A stretch of 64,000 bases of DNA, from the NCBI RefSeq assembly GCF_001640025.1, contig NC_031672.1, forward strand, positions 3,472,001 through 3,536,000. The letters are read 5' to 3'. The stretch comes from Sugiyamaella lignohabitans (lineage: Eukaryota > Ascomycota > Dipodascomycetes > Dipodascales > Trichomonascaceae). Made by a program: the position numbers and the translations under genes. The notes beneath the pieces were generated by a model. That model saw only the letters and a list, made by a program, of their open reading frames with translations. It had not been told where the DNA came from and made no database searches. Shown here in pieces: positions 44,537 to 55,035 of this stretch (the stretch's first letter is position 1; every line of letters begins with the position of its first letter).

Positions 44537-45358
44537 TATTACAATAGAGTACCGATAGGTAATTTCCAACGCTCGGCTCTACCTTTTGATGCAAGATGAC
44601 CAGAATATCGCATAAACTCAGAATCTAGACTTTTTGGAACATAACTGTATTTTGATTCAAAGTCCGAAAAAGATTGTTGTGTCACAAATTTAAGATTTAT
44701 ATATACCTGAACAAATCAAAAGTCCTACAAAGGCACGAGGCCAGTAGATAAATGCGAAAATCACCAAATGGACGGTCTCGAACATATATGTAATTCTCCA
44801 AGGGTCTTTGACATCTCCGTTGTTGAGTGCATTATAAAGTCCAGGCTTGGAAACAATGGTTTCTTTGTAGGACTTGTATGTACCATGTGTATTAATTCCA
44901 CATTGAATTTCTCGCCGACACAAAATCGGAAAGACTTCAATATATTATAAAATTAGCAAATGGCATTTGATACCAATTAGTGCCGTCTATAATATGAGCT
45001 GAGCTATAAGGTTAGGTTTCTACCATCAAGGTACGACTTGAGCCGCTGGGGGAGACCAACTTTAATAACTCTCAAATGACATTGGCAATGGTGACATATT
45101 CACTTTTTGATAGTGGCTGGTAAATATGATCAATGTTGGGGATAATACACCAAAAGAGTCTTTATTATAAGTGTCAGTTTGGCTGATGTTGACCCCTGTG
45201 AATCTGCTATTTCCGACATGGAGTTATCGATATATGCACGGCGTACTGCTCATAGGAGATTAGGTGGGGTTATCTACGGTTGAAAGTCCAGATTATATAA
45301 GCCCATTCAATAGCCTGAAATAAATAACAACGCAATTGAAAACTCATCAACAGCAGAA

Positions 45359-46569
45359 ATGGAATTTGAAACGTAAGTACAAAAAATCGGGTATATCGAT
45401 TGAACAGTGCTTGATTTCGAAGTACCTTTAGCATCAATAGCGCATCGTGTGACCTTCAACCAAGTTCATTATAACATTGAAATTAACCATGTTTGAAATT
45501 CTAACCAGTTTTAAGATTGGGAAACTCTGGCCTCAAGGTCTCCAAAATCATTTTGGGTAAGTCGACTAGTCTAAAAATGTCCGAGATAGAGAGAGTAGAT
45601 CGTGGATTAGACTAACATCTCTGATTAGGTGGCATGAGCTACGGTAAAAAGGCATGGAACAAATGGGTTATAGAAGATGAAGAGCTTATTTTCTCATTGA
45701 TGAAACAGGCATATGATGCTGGTATTAGAACTTTTGATACTGCAGATGTGTATTCCAATGGTTATTCCGAGATACTTATTGGTAAATTCATCAAGAAGTA
45801 CAATATTCCTCGTGAGACATTAGTAATTTTGACTAAATGCTATTCAAGAGCTGCTACTGACCCTTCAATTGAGAGTACTGAGCTCAATTGGATTAATCGA
45901 TGGGGATTGAGTAGAAAACATATTCTTGACGCTGTAGCTGGCTCGGTCGAACGTCTTGGTACCTACATCGATGTGTACCAAATCCATAGATATGATCCCG
46001 AAACACCCAAGGAAGAGATTATGGAAGCACTTCACGACGTTGTTAAATCTGGTCAGGTTCGTTATATCGGAGCTTCCAGTATGAGGGCCATCGAGTTTGT
46101 CCAGTTGCAACAAGTCGCTGAAAAGAATAACTGGACAAAGTTTATCAGTATGCAGAACTTCTACAACCTCATTTACCGTGAAGAGGAGCGTGAAATGATT
46201 CCATACTGCAAGGAAAATGGTGTCGGTCTGATTCCTTGGTCTCCTATTGCTAGAGGTATGCTCGCCCGTCCGCTTGGTGTCGACAGTGAACGTGCCAACA
46301 CTGATCTCCGGTTTGGACATCTCCGTATTGGCCAATTTGAATCCGACAAGGAGATTATTGGTAGAGTTGAAGAGCTTGCTAAAAAGAGGGGTATCTCAAT
46401 GGCTCAAGTATCTATTGCTTGGACTCTTGCAAAGGGAACATGTCCCATTGTTGGTCTCAGCAAGCCTGAACGTATTCAGGAAGCTGTAGAGGCTGTGAAG
46501 ATCAAGCTGACTGATGAAGAGATCAGTTATCTCGAGGAGGCTTATGCTCCTCATTCTGTAACTTATTAG
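45359..46569 (+). CDS. Aldo/keto reductase (aryl-alcohol-dehydrogenase-like)
   Basis: Cytosolic NADPH-dependent oxidoreductase of the AKR superfamily. Three exons: a 14-nt start exon (45359-45372, MEFET split codon), a 41-nt exon (45516-45556, LGNSGLKVSKIIL) and a long exon (45629-46569). Introns of 143 and 72 bp have GTAAGT donors and CTAAC branches. Total 331 aa. Catalytic tetrad motifs are visible: DTADVYSNGYSE (Asp and Tyr), LTKCYS (Lys) and YQIHRYDP (His). NADPH-binding C-terminal elements include LIPWSPIARGMLARPL and VGLSKPERIQEA. Spliced, it begins like Yarrowia and Candida AKR proteins. The substrate is unknown. Confidence 0.92.
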
Positions 46570-47167
46570 TTAATATATGCCCCTCAGGGGAAACTAGGGG
46601 TTAATTCACGCAAAACGCGTCATTACTCAAGGCTGTTCACGATACTCATTTAAGCGTTGCTCATAAACACACCCAAGGGGCTGTGGAGTTCAATTCTCCA
46701 GGCACAGGTGTCTCACATGACTCCCTATAAATTTGACACATGCGGTGCTCTCGCTACTCTAGCTACTCTAAAGACCAGAAACTGCAAATAATATCATGTG
46801 AAATCAGTCTACTTTTCTCATCACCCGATACTTTACCCCAACCTATCGCCACAATCGCGTCAATCCGGGGTAGATTGTCTGCCGATCCTTTGTGGGGTAT
46901 GGGCAAGGTAGGAAGCGGATCGAACGAAATATTATATGACGGCCGATTATAAAAGCAACTAGTCTCCTTATCTTGTTCTTTTACTAACTACATCTTTTGT
47001 CGTTTTTTATAATTGGTCTCAAAAATCCTTTATTTTCAAATACAAAGTGACGGTCAATCTACTCTAAAGTCACGAATTCCAAAAAGATATAAGCATACTT
47101 TGAATTGTACAGATTGTGGAATTCATAATACTCACCTAATCAGCAACCACTACTACGCCACTACAAA
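46570..47167. promoter_or_regulatory. Region between reductase and small ORF
   Basis: Contains AGGGG/CCCCT stress-type motifs (about 46580-46605 and 46675), a CTGCAAATAATATCATG motif (46782) and TTGTGGGGTATGGG (about 46889), both shared with the P450 promoter. No supported ORF. Confidence 0.4.
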
Positions 47168-47347
47168 ATGCTACTTGTCGCCAATCGCGCTGCTAATCGA
47201 TATACTTGGAGAATGAAGGCTCCACTCTTCTTTGGAGGAGTTGTGGGTGGATTTTATATGATGAAATGGTGGTTCTATCGACCAGTAATGAAAAAGTTTC
47301 CTGGTGATAGGGTCGTACCAGTCGAAAGATCTGGCGGTGGCATCTAG
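47168..47347 (+). CDS. Small single-pass membrane protein (59 aa)
   Basis: Complete ORF of 60 codons with a good start context (CACAAAATG-like, A at -3). The product begins MLLVANRAANRY, has a hydrophobic stretch APLFFGGVVGGFYMMKWWFY around residues 18-37, then a basic segment and a Gly-rich end. The positively charged N-terminus plus one membrane segment fits a small mitochondrial inner-membrane protein, perhaps a respiratory subunit or assembly factor; that is inference. No family recognised. An upstream region shares two motifs with the P450 promoter. Confidence 0.55.
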   Translation: MLLVANRAANRYTWRMKAPLFFGGVVGGFYMMKWWFYRPVMKKFPGDRVVPVERSGGGI

Positions 47348-48460
47348 ACAGTTGACATGGAGCTACTCTTTAAAGAGTTCTGGGCTTCAATTCATAGTCG
47401 ATTCCGGCTGGCTGGATCTTCTGTTTAGTTTGCATTTTTTTTTTTTTAATTGGGCCGATTCCATTGCTCTGTTTTATTTATTCCTACCATAAAACGAGGA
47501 AAGCATTTTGAGAAGGGTTTGTCTTCTTTCTTTTTATTATCATGTTATTATCTTGAGTACTATATATTTAATACTATCTTATAATATATCATGGCTTTAA
47601 TGCTGTTTAGTTCATACAGGTGACAATATATTGAATTATGCTCACCAGGTATCACGGCTGTTGGCAGAAGTGTCCATGTCTATCGTGGCTCTGCAATACT
47701 AAACAACCAAGCTGTCTACAGTTTCCATAGGCTCTTAATTCCCAGGCACTTTTAACCTCGGTTGCTACCTGAGAGCAAAAGTACGTGTCCATGACTATCG
47801 TGGCTCTACAATACTAAACAACCAAGCTGTCTACAGTTTCCATAGGCTCTTAATTCCCAAGCACTGTAACCTCGGTTGCTACCTGAGAGCAAAGTACAGT
47901 GGACGATTGATGGTGGTAAGTTCATGATGCATTTCTCCCAACAAAATATCACCTGTCTGTATTGCTTCTTTTGTCCCAACAATCAGTTTTAGCGCGATGC
48001 ATTGTTGCAAATATGCATTCCGATAAGGTCTTATCCTGCATATATCCTGTACCCCGCCATGCATTGTTTTAAGGTGGCATTTTTAAACAGTTTAAAAGTG
48101 GCTCTCAACAGCTGTGAGCCATACCCAGCTATAGTCAGACGATAAAATCACGGTAACATTCTTTCCACGCGTGTAATCTGGTTTTCAGTCATTTAGCCCT
48201 GAATCAACTGCTAATTCTAAAGCTTCCAATCGTTATTCCAATGCCAGACTTCTCGTTACTTTTATTTACATATGATATTGGTCTTATTTTCTTCAACTCC
48301 ACTCATTCCCATTATGGTTTTCTACAATGGTAGGAACAACTTTTACACGAATTGTAGGTTTGATCCCTAGGGGCAATAAGACTGTTCCTGACTGATGGCA
48401 AAATAATAAATAGTCTATTAGAGCATGTCTAGATATAGTACAAATGTTGTCATTAAACGT
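47348..48460. other. Intergenic region with tandem duplication
   Basis: 1.1 kb AT-rich region downstream of the small ORF and of RPC31 (convergent). It holds the 115-bp duplication listed separately. No other gene. Confidence 0.4.
47670..47897. repeat. Tandem duplication, 115-bp period, two copies
   Basis: 47670-47784 and 47785-47897 are nearly identical (a few substitutions and short indels). The unit runs from GTGTCCATG through CTACCTGAGAGCAAA. Not coding in any consistent frame. Confidence 0.92.
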
Positions 48461-49405
48461 TTAATATGCGGCTTCCCTATCGTCGTCGTCTCCATCACCC
48501 ATGTCGTCACCGTCATCGAAGTACTTTTCAGCGTTATAGTCGTCGTCTTCATCTTCCTCGAACTCGTCCTCTTCATCATCTTCCTCGTCATCTTCTTCAT
48601 GCTCACTGGCGCTTTTATTCTCTTCTTTGTCGTCCACTTTACCCAGAAGTTCAATAAGCGATTTCTGATTACCTTCTTCTGACTCATTTTTGGGTGCTGA
48701 AAGTTCTAGTAGGTCATTTGTAAACTTGGTAATATCGAGCTTCTTCAGCTTACTGCCGGTCACACCCATGGTTGAATGTAACTCTTTAGGAAAAAATGCT
48801 ACAACTAGATGCATGTTAGTGAATATGGGTCTAATAAATAGAAATGACTCCTAAATAGGCTCCGAGTAGTCTAGGAATAAATATTCACTGTTCTTGGATT
48901 TCAAATGAAATTCTGCTACTGGGGTCGTATCTGCACTATCGATAGATGCGCAAATTAGCGTATCATTATATTTAGAACCTCGAACCAAGACTAGACTCGC
49001 CAAGTAGAGAAAGAGAATACAAGTCACCTAGTCAGCTTCCATTCGCAACTACTTACTATAAGGATGCTCGTCTACAGAACGTCCTATTTTCCTTTTTTTG
49101 ATGTATCTGTCGGTATAACGTTTGATTCCGTCATTCACATTTTGTTCTACTTCTACTACCACCCTGCCTTTTTTAGTGGAAGAGCCTGTATATAGCGGAC
49201 CATCTCGAATATCGGCTCTGAGTTTGAGGTATTGAGCAACCACCTGCCTCTCATGGTTGGTGCCTTCAGCTTGTACTGGTAAAATTGTCTTTGGATATCG
49301 CTCAGATGGTGTGAAATCCGGTTTCAAATCCGGATTTGCAAACATATGCGACATCTGTGCTCCACCACGGCCGCCACCACCACCTCTTCCTCCTCGAAAT
49401 GACAT
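48461..49405 (-). CDS. RPC31: RNA polymerase III subunit C31
   Basis: Subunit of the Pol III initiation subcomplex (with C82 and C34) that transcribes tRNA and 5S genes. Exon 1 (49405-49057) starts MSFRGGRGGGGGRGG and contains GPLYTGSSTKKGR, NDGIKRYTDRYIKKRKIG and DEHPY. A 252-bp intron (49056-48805; GTAAGT, CACTAAC, ATCTAG) follows. Exon 2 (48804-48461) resumes with VAFFPKELHSTMGVTGSKLK and ends in an acidic tail containing DDDYNAEKYFDDGDD. Total 230 aa (yeast 251). The NDGI-RY-D-Y-KKRKIG and DYNAEKYF blocks are diagnostic of Rpc31. Confidence 0.94.
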
Positions 49406-50211
49406 ATTTATGGGCGTTGTTGATGCTGGTGATACGTTTTCGAGGCTACTTCAGGAGCGAGAAAAATTACATGTAAAGAAGTGGGCAAGGGACAAAGTGG
49501 CACGTGATCGGAGATAAATATCTCCACAAACAGCTATGAGATAAAATGCTGAGAATATAATAAAATAGTACTAAAGCTTTACCGATAATATTGTAATCAA
49601 ATGTAACAAACGGAATTTTGAAGTTTCTGGCTGTTTGGAGTGGAGTTAGACCCACTCATATATAATTTTGCGCTAGATCTAACCGTCTTTTTTAAATTTT
49701 TAAACTTTATATTCCAATCTTCCTATAATAATCGAAATCATTGCTGATATAATAGTCAAAATTCTCTGATATTATTCATAATCCAGAAAAACTATAATTT
49801 ATCAGAACAGTGTTGTTGAATCAACAGTCAATTCTTAAAATTAACTTCACATGATACGCTTTGACATCTACCCCGAACCCTAACTGTATCTAGTACATCT
49901 GCCGACAGTAGCTGAATCACGATGATAGCTACAAATAAGTCACCAATCAAAACAGACCTAAAGAAAGATACGTTTGATTGCTGGGTGAAAGCCAATACTG
50001 TTGTTCGCAGAGATTTGATATTATTTTGACATCATAGGCACCTATGAGATTTTGTACATATACTTTGGTATTAGGTCTCTTCGTCTTAACCCCTTCACTT
50101 AATCTTGGACCACTTGATAAGGCCTGCCAAAAGACAATACACCTAAATTGATCACATTTTGACTAAATTAATTTGCTCTATTACCCATGATATCTGCAAT
50201 CCTATTTCTTG
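49406..50211. promoter_or_regulatory. Divergent RPC31/CUE2-like intergenic region
   Basis: 806 bp, AT-rich, no supported ORF and no clear motif. Confidence 0.35.
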
Positions 50212-51411
50212 ATGCTGGATCAGACTGTTATAGACAAATTGGAGGAGGATTATAAGTCCCTTGATAATGCGTTGATCTCGGCAATCGCGAGCGAATATGA
50301 TAGCGAGACCGATGCAAGAGAAGTGTTAAACAGTCTCCATCTCGAGGCAATTGCCAATGATGTCGACTGGTCGACTTTTGAAAATTCGACCAAGGAAGCT
50401 ATTGCTGCTCTACAACTCGAAGAAAGCTCGCCGGATACCACAGATAAGCAATTGGAGGATGTTGACGACGAACTTACAGACGACCTACGTTTCTTGAGAC
50501 AGTCATTCCCGAACATACCTTTAGCATCTATTAAACACAAGTACAGAGTCAATAATGGAGACCTCGACAAGGTGACTGACTTATTACTCAACCAATCTTT
50601 AATTGATGAAGAGCTTACTGAGCAGGACAGATATTTACAAGCATTTCCAGGTAAATCTCGGCGCAGTCAAACTTCTTCATCGAATAAAGAATTGAAAAGA
50701 GCTGAAGAAACCAAGCCCTCTAACATCAAGACGCTTAGATCGTTGTTAGGAGTATCGGAAGAAAATGCCACAAAGTTGCTAGATGAAAATGATGGTTCGC
50801 TCATGAAAAGTTTCATTATTGCAAACTCCAACGCAACTCCAGCGCCTGCTGTTAAACAGATTGCTCCATCTCAGACATATAATCAGGTAGCATCACGGCT
50901 CAACAAGAATTCCATCAATTACGAGAATAGTGGGTACAGGGCAGGTGACGTTAAAATATTAAGAGAAGAGGCGGAATCAGCTTATGAAAGGCGGCAAGAA
51001 TCCATGGAAAAGGCAAGAGAAATGTATCAAAAATCCAAATCAAATCCTCTTTATAGAAGTGCCGCGGGATATTACGCTGGTGTGGCTTCGCAACATGGTC
51101 AAAACGGCCACCAAGCAATGGACAGTATGTTCCGGACAATGATAGAGAGCAAGAGCTCATCCTATGTCATTGATTTTCATGGGGTGCCAATGCATGTGGC
51201 CCTTGAAGTAGCTACTGAAAAGTTGCGAGACTGGTGGGCACATGAGTCAAAAGCCCAAAGCATTTCCTCGCTAAGACTCATTACTGGTGCTGGTCGCCAT
51301 AGTAGTGCGGGTATTCCCAAAATCAAAAATGCTATCCGAAAGCTTTTGCGAGAGCAGGATTGGCGTTATGAAGAAGGTATATCCTATTTTGATGTAATTG
51401 GCTGTAAATAG
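50212..51411 (+). CDS. CUE2: CUE and Smr domain protein (Cue2-like no-go-decay endonuclease)
   Basis: Yeast Cue2 cleaves mRNA at collided ribosomes through its Smr domain while CUE domains bind ubiquitin. 399 aa from ATG 50212 (yeast 443). An N-terminal CUE-like helix bundle is followed by a clear CUE (DDLRFLRQSFPNIPLASIKH, about residues 85-125) and a third helical ubiquitin-binding-like segment (TLRSLLGVSEENATKLLD). A charged helix leads to the C-terminal Smr domain, which has DFHGVPMHVALEV (catalytic-type DxH) and LITGAGRHSSAGIPKIKNAI. The order of domains matches Cue2. Single exon. Confidence 0.88.
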   Translation: MLDQTVIDKLEEDYKSLDNALISAIASEYDSETDAREVLNSLHLEAIANDVDWSTFENSTKEAIAALQLEESSPDTTDKQLEDVDDELTDDLRFLRQSFPNIPLASIKHKYRVNNGDLDKVTDLLLNQSLIDEELTEQDRYLQAFPGKSRRSQTSSSNKELKRAEETKPSNIKTLRSLLGVSEENATKLLDENDGSLMKSFIIANSNATPAPAVKQIAPSQTYNQVASRLNKNSINYENSGYRAGDVKILREEAESAYERRQESMEKAREMYQKSKSNPLYRSAAGYYAGVASQHGQNGHQAMDSMFRTMIESKSSSYVIDFHGVPMHVALEVATEKLRDWWAHESKAQSISSLRLITGAGRHSSAGIPKIKNAIRKLLREQDWRYEEGISYFDVIGCK

Positions 51412-52519
51412 TATTATTTGCATATGTATACAAGTAAATTTGGCATCTATTCGTACATAAAATATTTCACTCTTGTCGACCCATTGTATGTTTGGAAGTA
51501 TTAAATTTATAATATATTTTCTTGGTTTTCAGTAGGGTCGTATAAATTATATTTTATTCAACAAGGGCTTTATCTGTATCTGCTTGTTTTATTTGGAATT
51601 GGTTTATGCTGCTGTCATATGTGACTGGATCCAATTATTATTATAGAGGAGGTAAAGATTCAATTCATAAATATGTACAGTTCTTGGCTCCAGGCATGTA
51701 ATTTCGAGTGGCCTGTCTGGTACAGAGACTTGATCTCAGACCGCTTTCATATCCAATTGGATCTCACCCTGCTGTCATATGCGACTGGATCCGATCATTA
51801 TATGGAAGATAACTCGCGACTCAGCTCATGTGATTGCATGTGACAAGGAATGGCCTATCTGCCCTATTGAGCCTTGATCATACACATTGTCAGATCCAAT
51901 AAAAACATAAGGTAGATCACAATTCAACTATTCACAGATGCGTTCACGGTGCTCCGTTCTTTTGACACTTGTGACAGGCACATTGAACAGTCTCCAACAA
52001 CGAAACGAGTACATCGGGCCCACCAGCCCTTTATTTGCCCCACCGGCGTCGAACTAATTTCGGGCATGGTGGGCCCGGTGACCCAACACTTAGTTTAAGG
52101 GCGCTCTGCCCACTTTTTCAAAAAATTTTTCTTATGTCACCTAATAATACGTGCTGGATTCTCCATGTCAAATCCGGTTTAGCCCCTGCTATTTTCATTG
52201 ATATGAATTTCGGGGTCGGAGGATCTAACTGTCCGTATGCGAGGATCGGCAGGCACTGGGCATTGTAAACTGTCCAAGTAAAAGTGGCACACTTCGGAGT
52301 AAAAGTGGCACATTTCGGACTTTTAGCTATGCCATCGGAATTAAACCACCGGAGGCAACCTGGAGTCAATAACCCTATTAGTCGATTTGCGCAGAGCTAC
52401 TTGATCCAGACACTCCCTAAGGGGACGCATTTACACTATAAATATTAATGTTTAGAACTTGAACATTACTCTAATGTGAGCTGTTATCAAATAATTCCCT
52501 TGTATCTTCATTACAAATC
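51412..52519. other. Intergenic region, CUE2-like to MFS
   Basis: 1.1 kb. A 30-bp block CTGCTGTCATATGYGACTGG is repeated at 51610-51639 and 51770-51799. A 21-bp tandem (AGTAAAAGTGGCACAYTTCGG) lies at 52278-52319. An ACCGGAGGCA remnant near 52348 may be a trace of the GC element. No supported ORF. Confidence 0.4.
52278..52319. repeat. 21-bp direct repeat, two copies
   Basis: AGTAAAAGTGGCACACTTCGG followed directly by the same sequence with one change. It lies about 200 bp upstream of the MFS ATG, so it may be a promoter element. Confidence 0.8.
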
Positions 52520-54265
52520 ATGAATGAGAAGGAAGCTCCAGCAGGAGCTGATACTACTACCACAGTTCCTAGCAGCTTGAGGAGTATGAGTGAATCAATT
52601 GAAGACTCGCCAGCAATCGCTAGAACTGGTTCCAAGGAGGCTCCTGAGAACGAAAATGAAAAAAACGGCGAAGGTGTTGAGTCTAAAACTCCTTTTAAAT
52701 TAAGTGCTCGCGGATTTATTATTTTGGCAGTGTACATGTTATTAACGCTCTTAGTAGCTGTTGATTCTACCGCAATTGGTGCTCCATTGCCTGTCATAAC
52801 AGCAGAACTCCATGGTACCACAACTCAAGCAATCTGGACTGGTAGTTCTTATTTATTAAGTTCAGCTGTATTTCTTCCTACCATAGGATCACTATCAGAA
52901 ATATTTGGCAGGATGCCATTGACCGAACTGTCGACTCTTTTATTCGCTGTTGGTTCAATAATTTGCGCAGTCGCACACAGCTTTACAGTGTTAATCATAG
53001 GTAGAACCATTCAAGGTGTTGGAGGTGGTGGTATCCTGGTTCTAACCGAAATCATCGTTACTGATCTAGTACCATTGCGTGAGAGAGGAAAATATTTTGG
53101 ATATATTGGTGCAGTTTGGGCATTGGGCACTATTGTTGCACCAATTTTCAGTAGTGGTGTTACACAGTCTTCTACCTGGAGGTGGATCTTTTACTTCAAT
53201 CTACCTATTTGTGGAATCGCATTGGTTTTGATCCCAATATTGGTTCGCATGCACCTTGATAGTTCAACAATCTTACAGAAGATTAAGCGTATCGATATTA
53301 TTGGAATCTCAGTCTTCACTGCGTCTATGACTTCACTTTTGCTTGGCATAACTTTTGGAGGTGTCAATTTCCCCTGGAATTCATATCATGTGCTCCTTCC
53401 GTTGATTCTAGGAGTAGTTGGCTTTGCTGGATTTTGCGTTTACGAATATAAAGTGCCCAAAGACCCTATGATTAGGCTTGCTGTGTTTTCAAATCGAAGT
53501 GCATTTATCGGATATATCCAAGTCTTAATCCATGGTCTTATTCTATGGTGTTTGATATATTACTTGCCACTTTATTACCAGGGAGTTAAAGGGTATTCTG
53601 CCCTAATATCGGGTGTTGCTGCTTTGCCAGAGACAATCACAATTTCACCAATGGCTATCATCTCTGGTATTTTAGTTGCCAAATATTCGCATTATGTCTA
53701 TCAATCATGGGTGGCATGGGCTTTTGTAACACTAGGTGCAGGGCTTCTTTATTTATTGAAAGTCCATACCACAGTTGGTCAGTTTATTGGTCTCAATATT
53801 CCAATTTCTATCGGCGCTGGCATTTTATTTGCATCGTTGAACATTAGCGTTATTGCTCCGAACACAAATGAAAATACCCCGTATGCCGCTGCTATGCTTG
53901 CATTTGTTAGAGTTATGGGTCAAGCCATTGGTGTTGCTATTGGTGGGTCAATCTTCGCCAATAGATTATCTGATAAAATTTCGTCAGATCCGTTGCTTTC
54001 AGCTTTCAGAGACAATTCTCAAGCTATAGCTCTCGTGGAAGTGATTAAGCATTTACCTGAATCGCCCGTTAAAGCTGCACTAATATTAGCATTCGACGAT
54101 GCAGTGCGATTAGTTTATATCATCCTAGCTGCATTTGCTGGTTTTGCATTTATCCTGAATATTTTTGTTAAAGAGTATTCTTTAGATGTCGACTACAAGT
54201 CGAAGCAACATGTTGTAGAAAATAACTCTGATGCCGTCAAGAATGATGTCTCCCAAGCAGTTTAA
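52520..54265 (+). CDS. MFS drug:H+ antiporter, DHA2 (14-TM) family
   Basis: Plasma- or vacuolar-membrane multidrug/basic-amino-acid-type exporter. 581 aa with about 70 hydrophilic N-terminal residues followed by 14 predicted hydrophobic segments. DHA2 hallmarks: the start of TM1 LLVAVDSTAIGAPLPVITAE, the loop-2 motif GSLSEIFGRMPLTELSTLLF (motif A variant), QGVGGGGILVLTEIIVTDLV (motif B region), RGKYFGYIGAVWALGTIVAP (motif C) and WRWIFYFNLPICGIALVLI. A short tail follows the last segment (AFAGFAFILNIFV). Single exon. The 3' flank begins one arm of a long inverted repeat within about 10 bp of the stop. Substrate unknown. Confidence 0.93.
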   Translation: MNEKEAPAGADTTTTVPSSLRSMSESIEDSPAIARTGSKEAPENENEKNGEGVESKTPFKLSARGFIILAVYMLLTLLVAVDSTAIGAPLPVITAELHGTTTQAIWTGSSYLLSSAVFLPTIGSLSEIFGRMPLTELSTLLFAVGSIICAVAHSFTVLIIGRTIQGVGGGGILVLTEIIVTDLVPLRERGKYFGYIGAVWALGTIVAPIFSSGVTQSSTWRWIFYFNLPICGIALVLIPILVRMHLDSSTILQKIKRIDIIGISVFTASMTSLLLGITFGGVNFPWNSYHVLLPLILGVVGFAGFCVYEYKVPKDPMIRLAVFSNRSAFIGYIQVLIHGLILWCLIYYLPLYYQGVKGYSALISGVAALPETITISPMAIISGILVAKYSHYVYQSWVAWAFVTLGAGLLYLLKVHTTVGQFIGLNIPISIGAGILFASLNISVIAPNTNENTPYAAAMLAFVRVMGQAIGVAIGGSIFANRLSDKISSDPLLSAFRDNSQAIALVEVIKHLPESPVKAALILAFDDAVRLVYIILAAFAGFAFILNIFVKEYSLDVDYKSKQHVVENNSDAVKNDVSQAV

Positions 54266-54275
54266 GCATCGCGAT

Positions 54276-54493
54276 GAATGAATAAATGAATAAATTTTGT
54301 TTAAAGTCCTATACTATTCATAATTAATTCAAATAATTTCAAATCCCATCATTTGCGCAATACCAGGAGGACTGCTCGCATTTTTACCTGATTACAGGCT
54401 GTTTACTTTGGCTATTTTGAGTTCGAAATATTTGACGCAACTGGATTCCCCATTAAAATATTAACATGATATACAGTATTTCAATGAGTACAC
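54276..54493 (+). repeat. Inverted-repeat arm 1
   Basis: Starts GAATGAATAAAT just after the MFS stop and is matched on the opposite strand by 55987-56202. Shared blocks include TTTAAAGTCCTATACTAT, CAAATCCCATCATTT and ACCAGGAGGACTGCTCGCAT. The match is strong to about 54463 and weaker beyond. Confidence 0.9.
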
Positions 54494-54752
54494 GGGAAAA
54501 TGGTTCAGCTACCATGTTTACACCTTTATTAACGCTTACTGGAAAAAAAAACCGGTACTAGTCATCTCTACCATAAGAAAACATCGTTGATTCGTCAAGC
54601 ATCGCGATTATTTATTTACTATAGTATAGAATATATGTTCCCTATCACCATATGTACATAAAGATAAATCAAATTTTAAAAAAAAAAAAAAAAGGAGGAT
54701 CATAAACCTGTTTCTAATTCAAAGCGAGAGGGATTGAGCCGACAAAAAAATA

Positions 54753-54846
54753 AGCCCTACGTGGGGGTCGAACCCACAACCTTGTGATGACTTTTATCTC
54801 GAAGAGGTTTAAGAGTCACACGCTCTACCGATTGAGCTAGCAAGGC
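54753..54846 (-). tRNA. tRNA-Lys(CUU) with intron, copy 1
   Basis: 94 bp on the minus strand. Acceptor stem GCCTTGC/GTAGGGC, D-arm TAGCTCAATCGGTAGAGC, anticodon stem TGTGA/TCACA with loop CTCTTAA (anticodon CTT), T-arm GTGGGTTCGACCCCCAC (B box GGTTCGACCCC). About 21 nt between the anticodon-adjacent A and the 3' anticodon stem form the intron, giving a 73-nt mature length. Very close to yeast tRNA-Lys(CUU). The next transcript upstream is the coiled-coil ORF, transcribed the other way. Confidence 0.96.
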
Positions 54847-55035
54847 ATTTGTTGGAAAGGAAGTCGATGGATATATTTTCAAAACCGTTTACAACATTCC
54901 TGTTCAGTTCTTTCAGGGATTTTTTTTGGCGAAATATGTCTTCTCACAAGCAGCGATATACTGTGACTCTCTTGAAATGATTATAGTCTCGTTGGGCACC
55001 CATTAGAAAGCTTTTCTTTTTTGTTTTGGATGTGA

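Larger units (their letters stand above)
43725..45358. other. Intergenic region between acid phosphatase and aldo/keto reductase
   Basis: 1.6 kb divergent region with three CACGTG sites. Two minus-strand stretches (44092-44304 and 44690-44923) look weakly coding but are separated by stops; see findings. Confidence 0.35.

Noticed and set aside
46675..46715. tRNA-like T-arm (GGAG-TTCAATT-CTCC)
   Set aside because: No matching acceptor, D-arm or anticodon arm upstream.
48418..48687. Lys/Met/Thr-rich minus-strand ORF
   Set aside because: Alternate frame of the acidic tail of RPC31.
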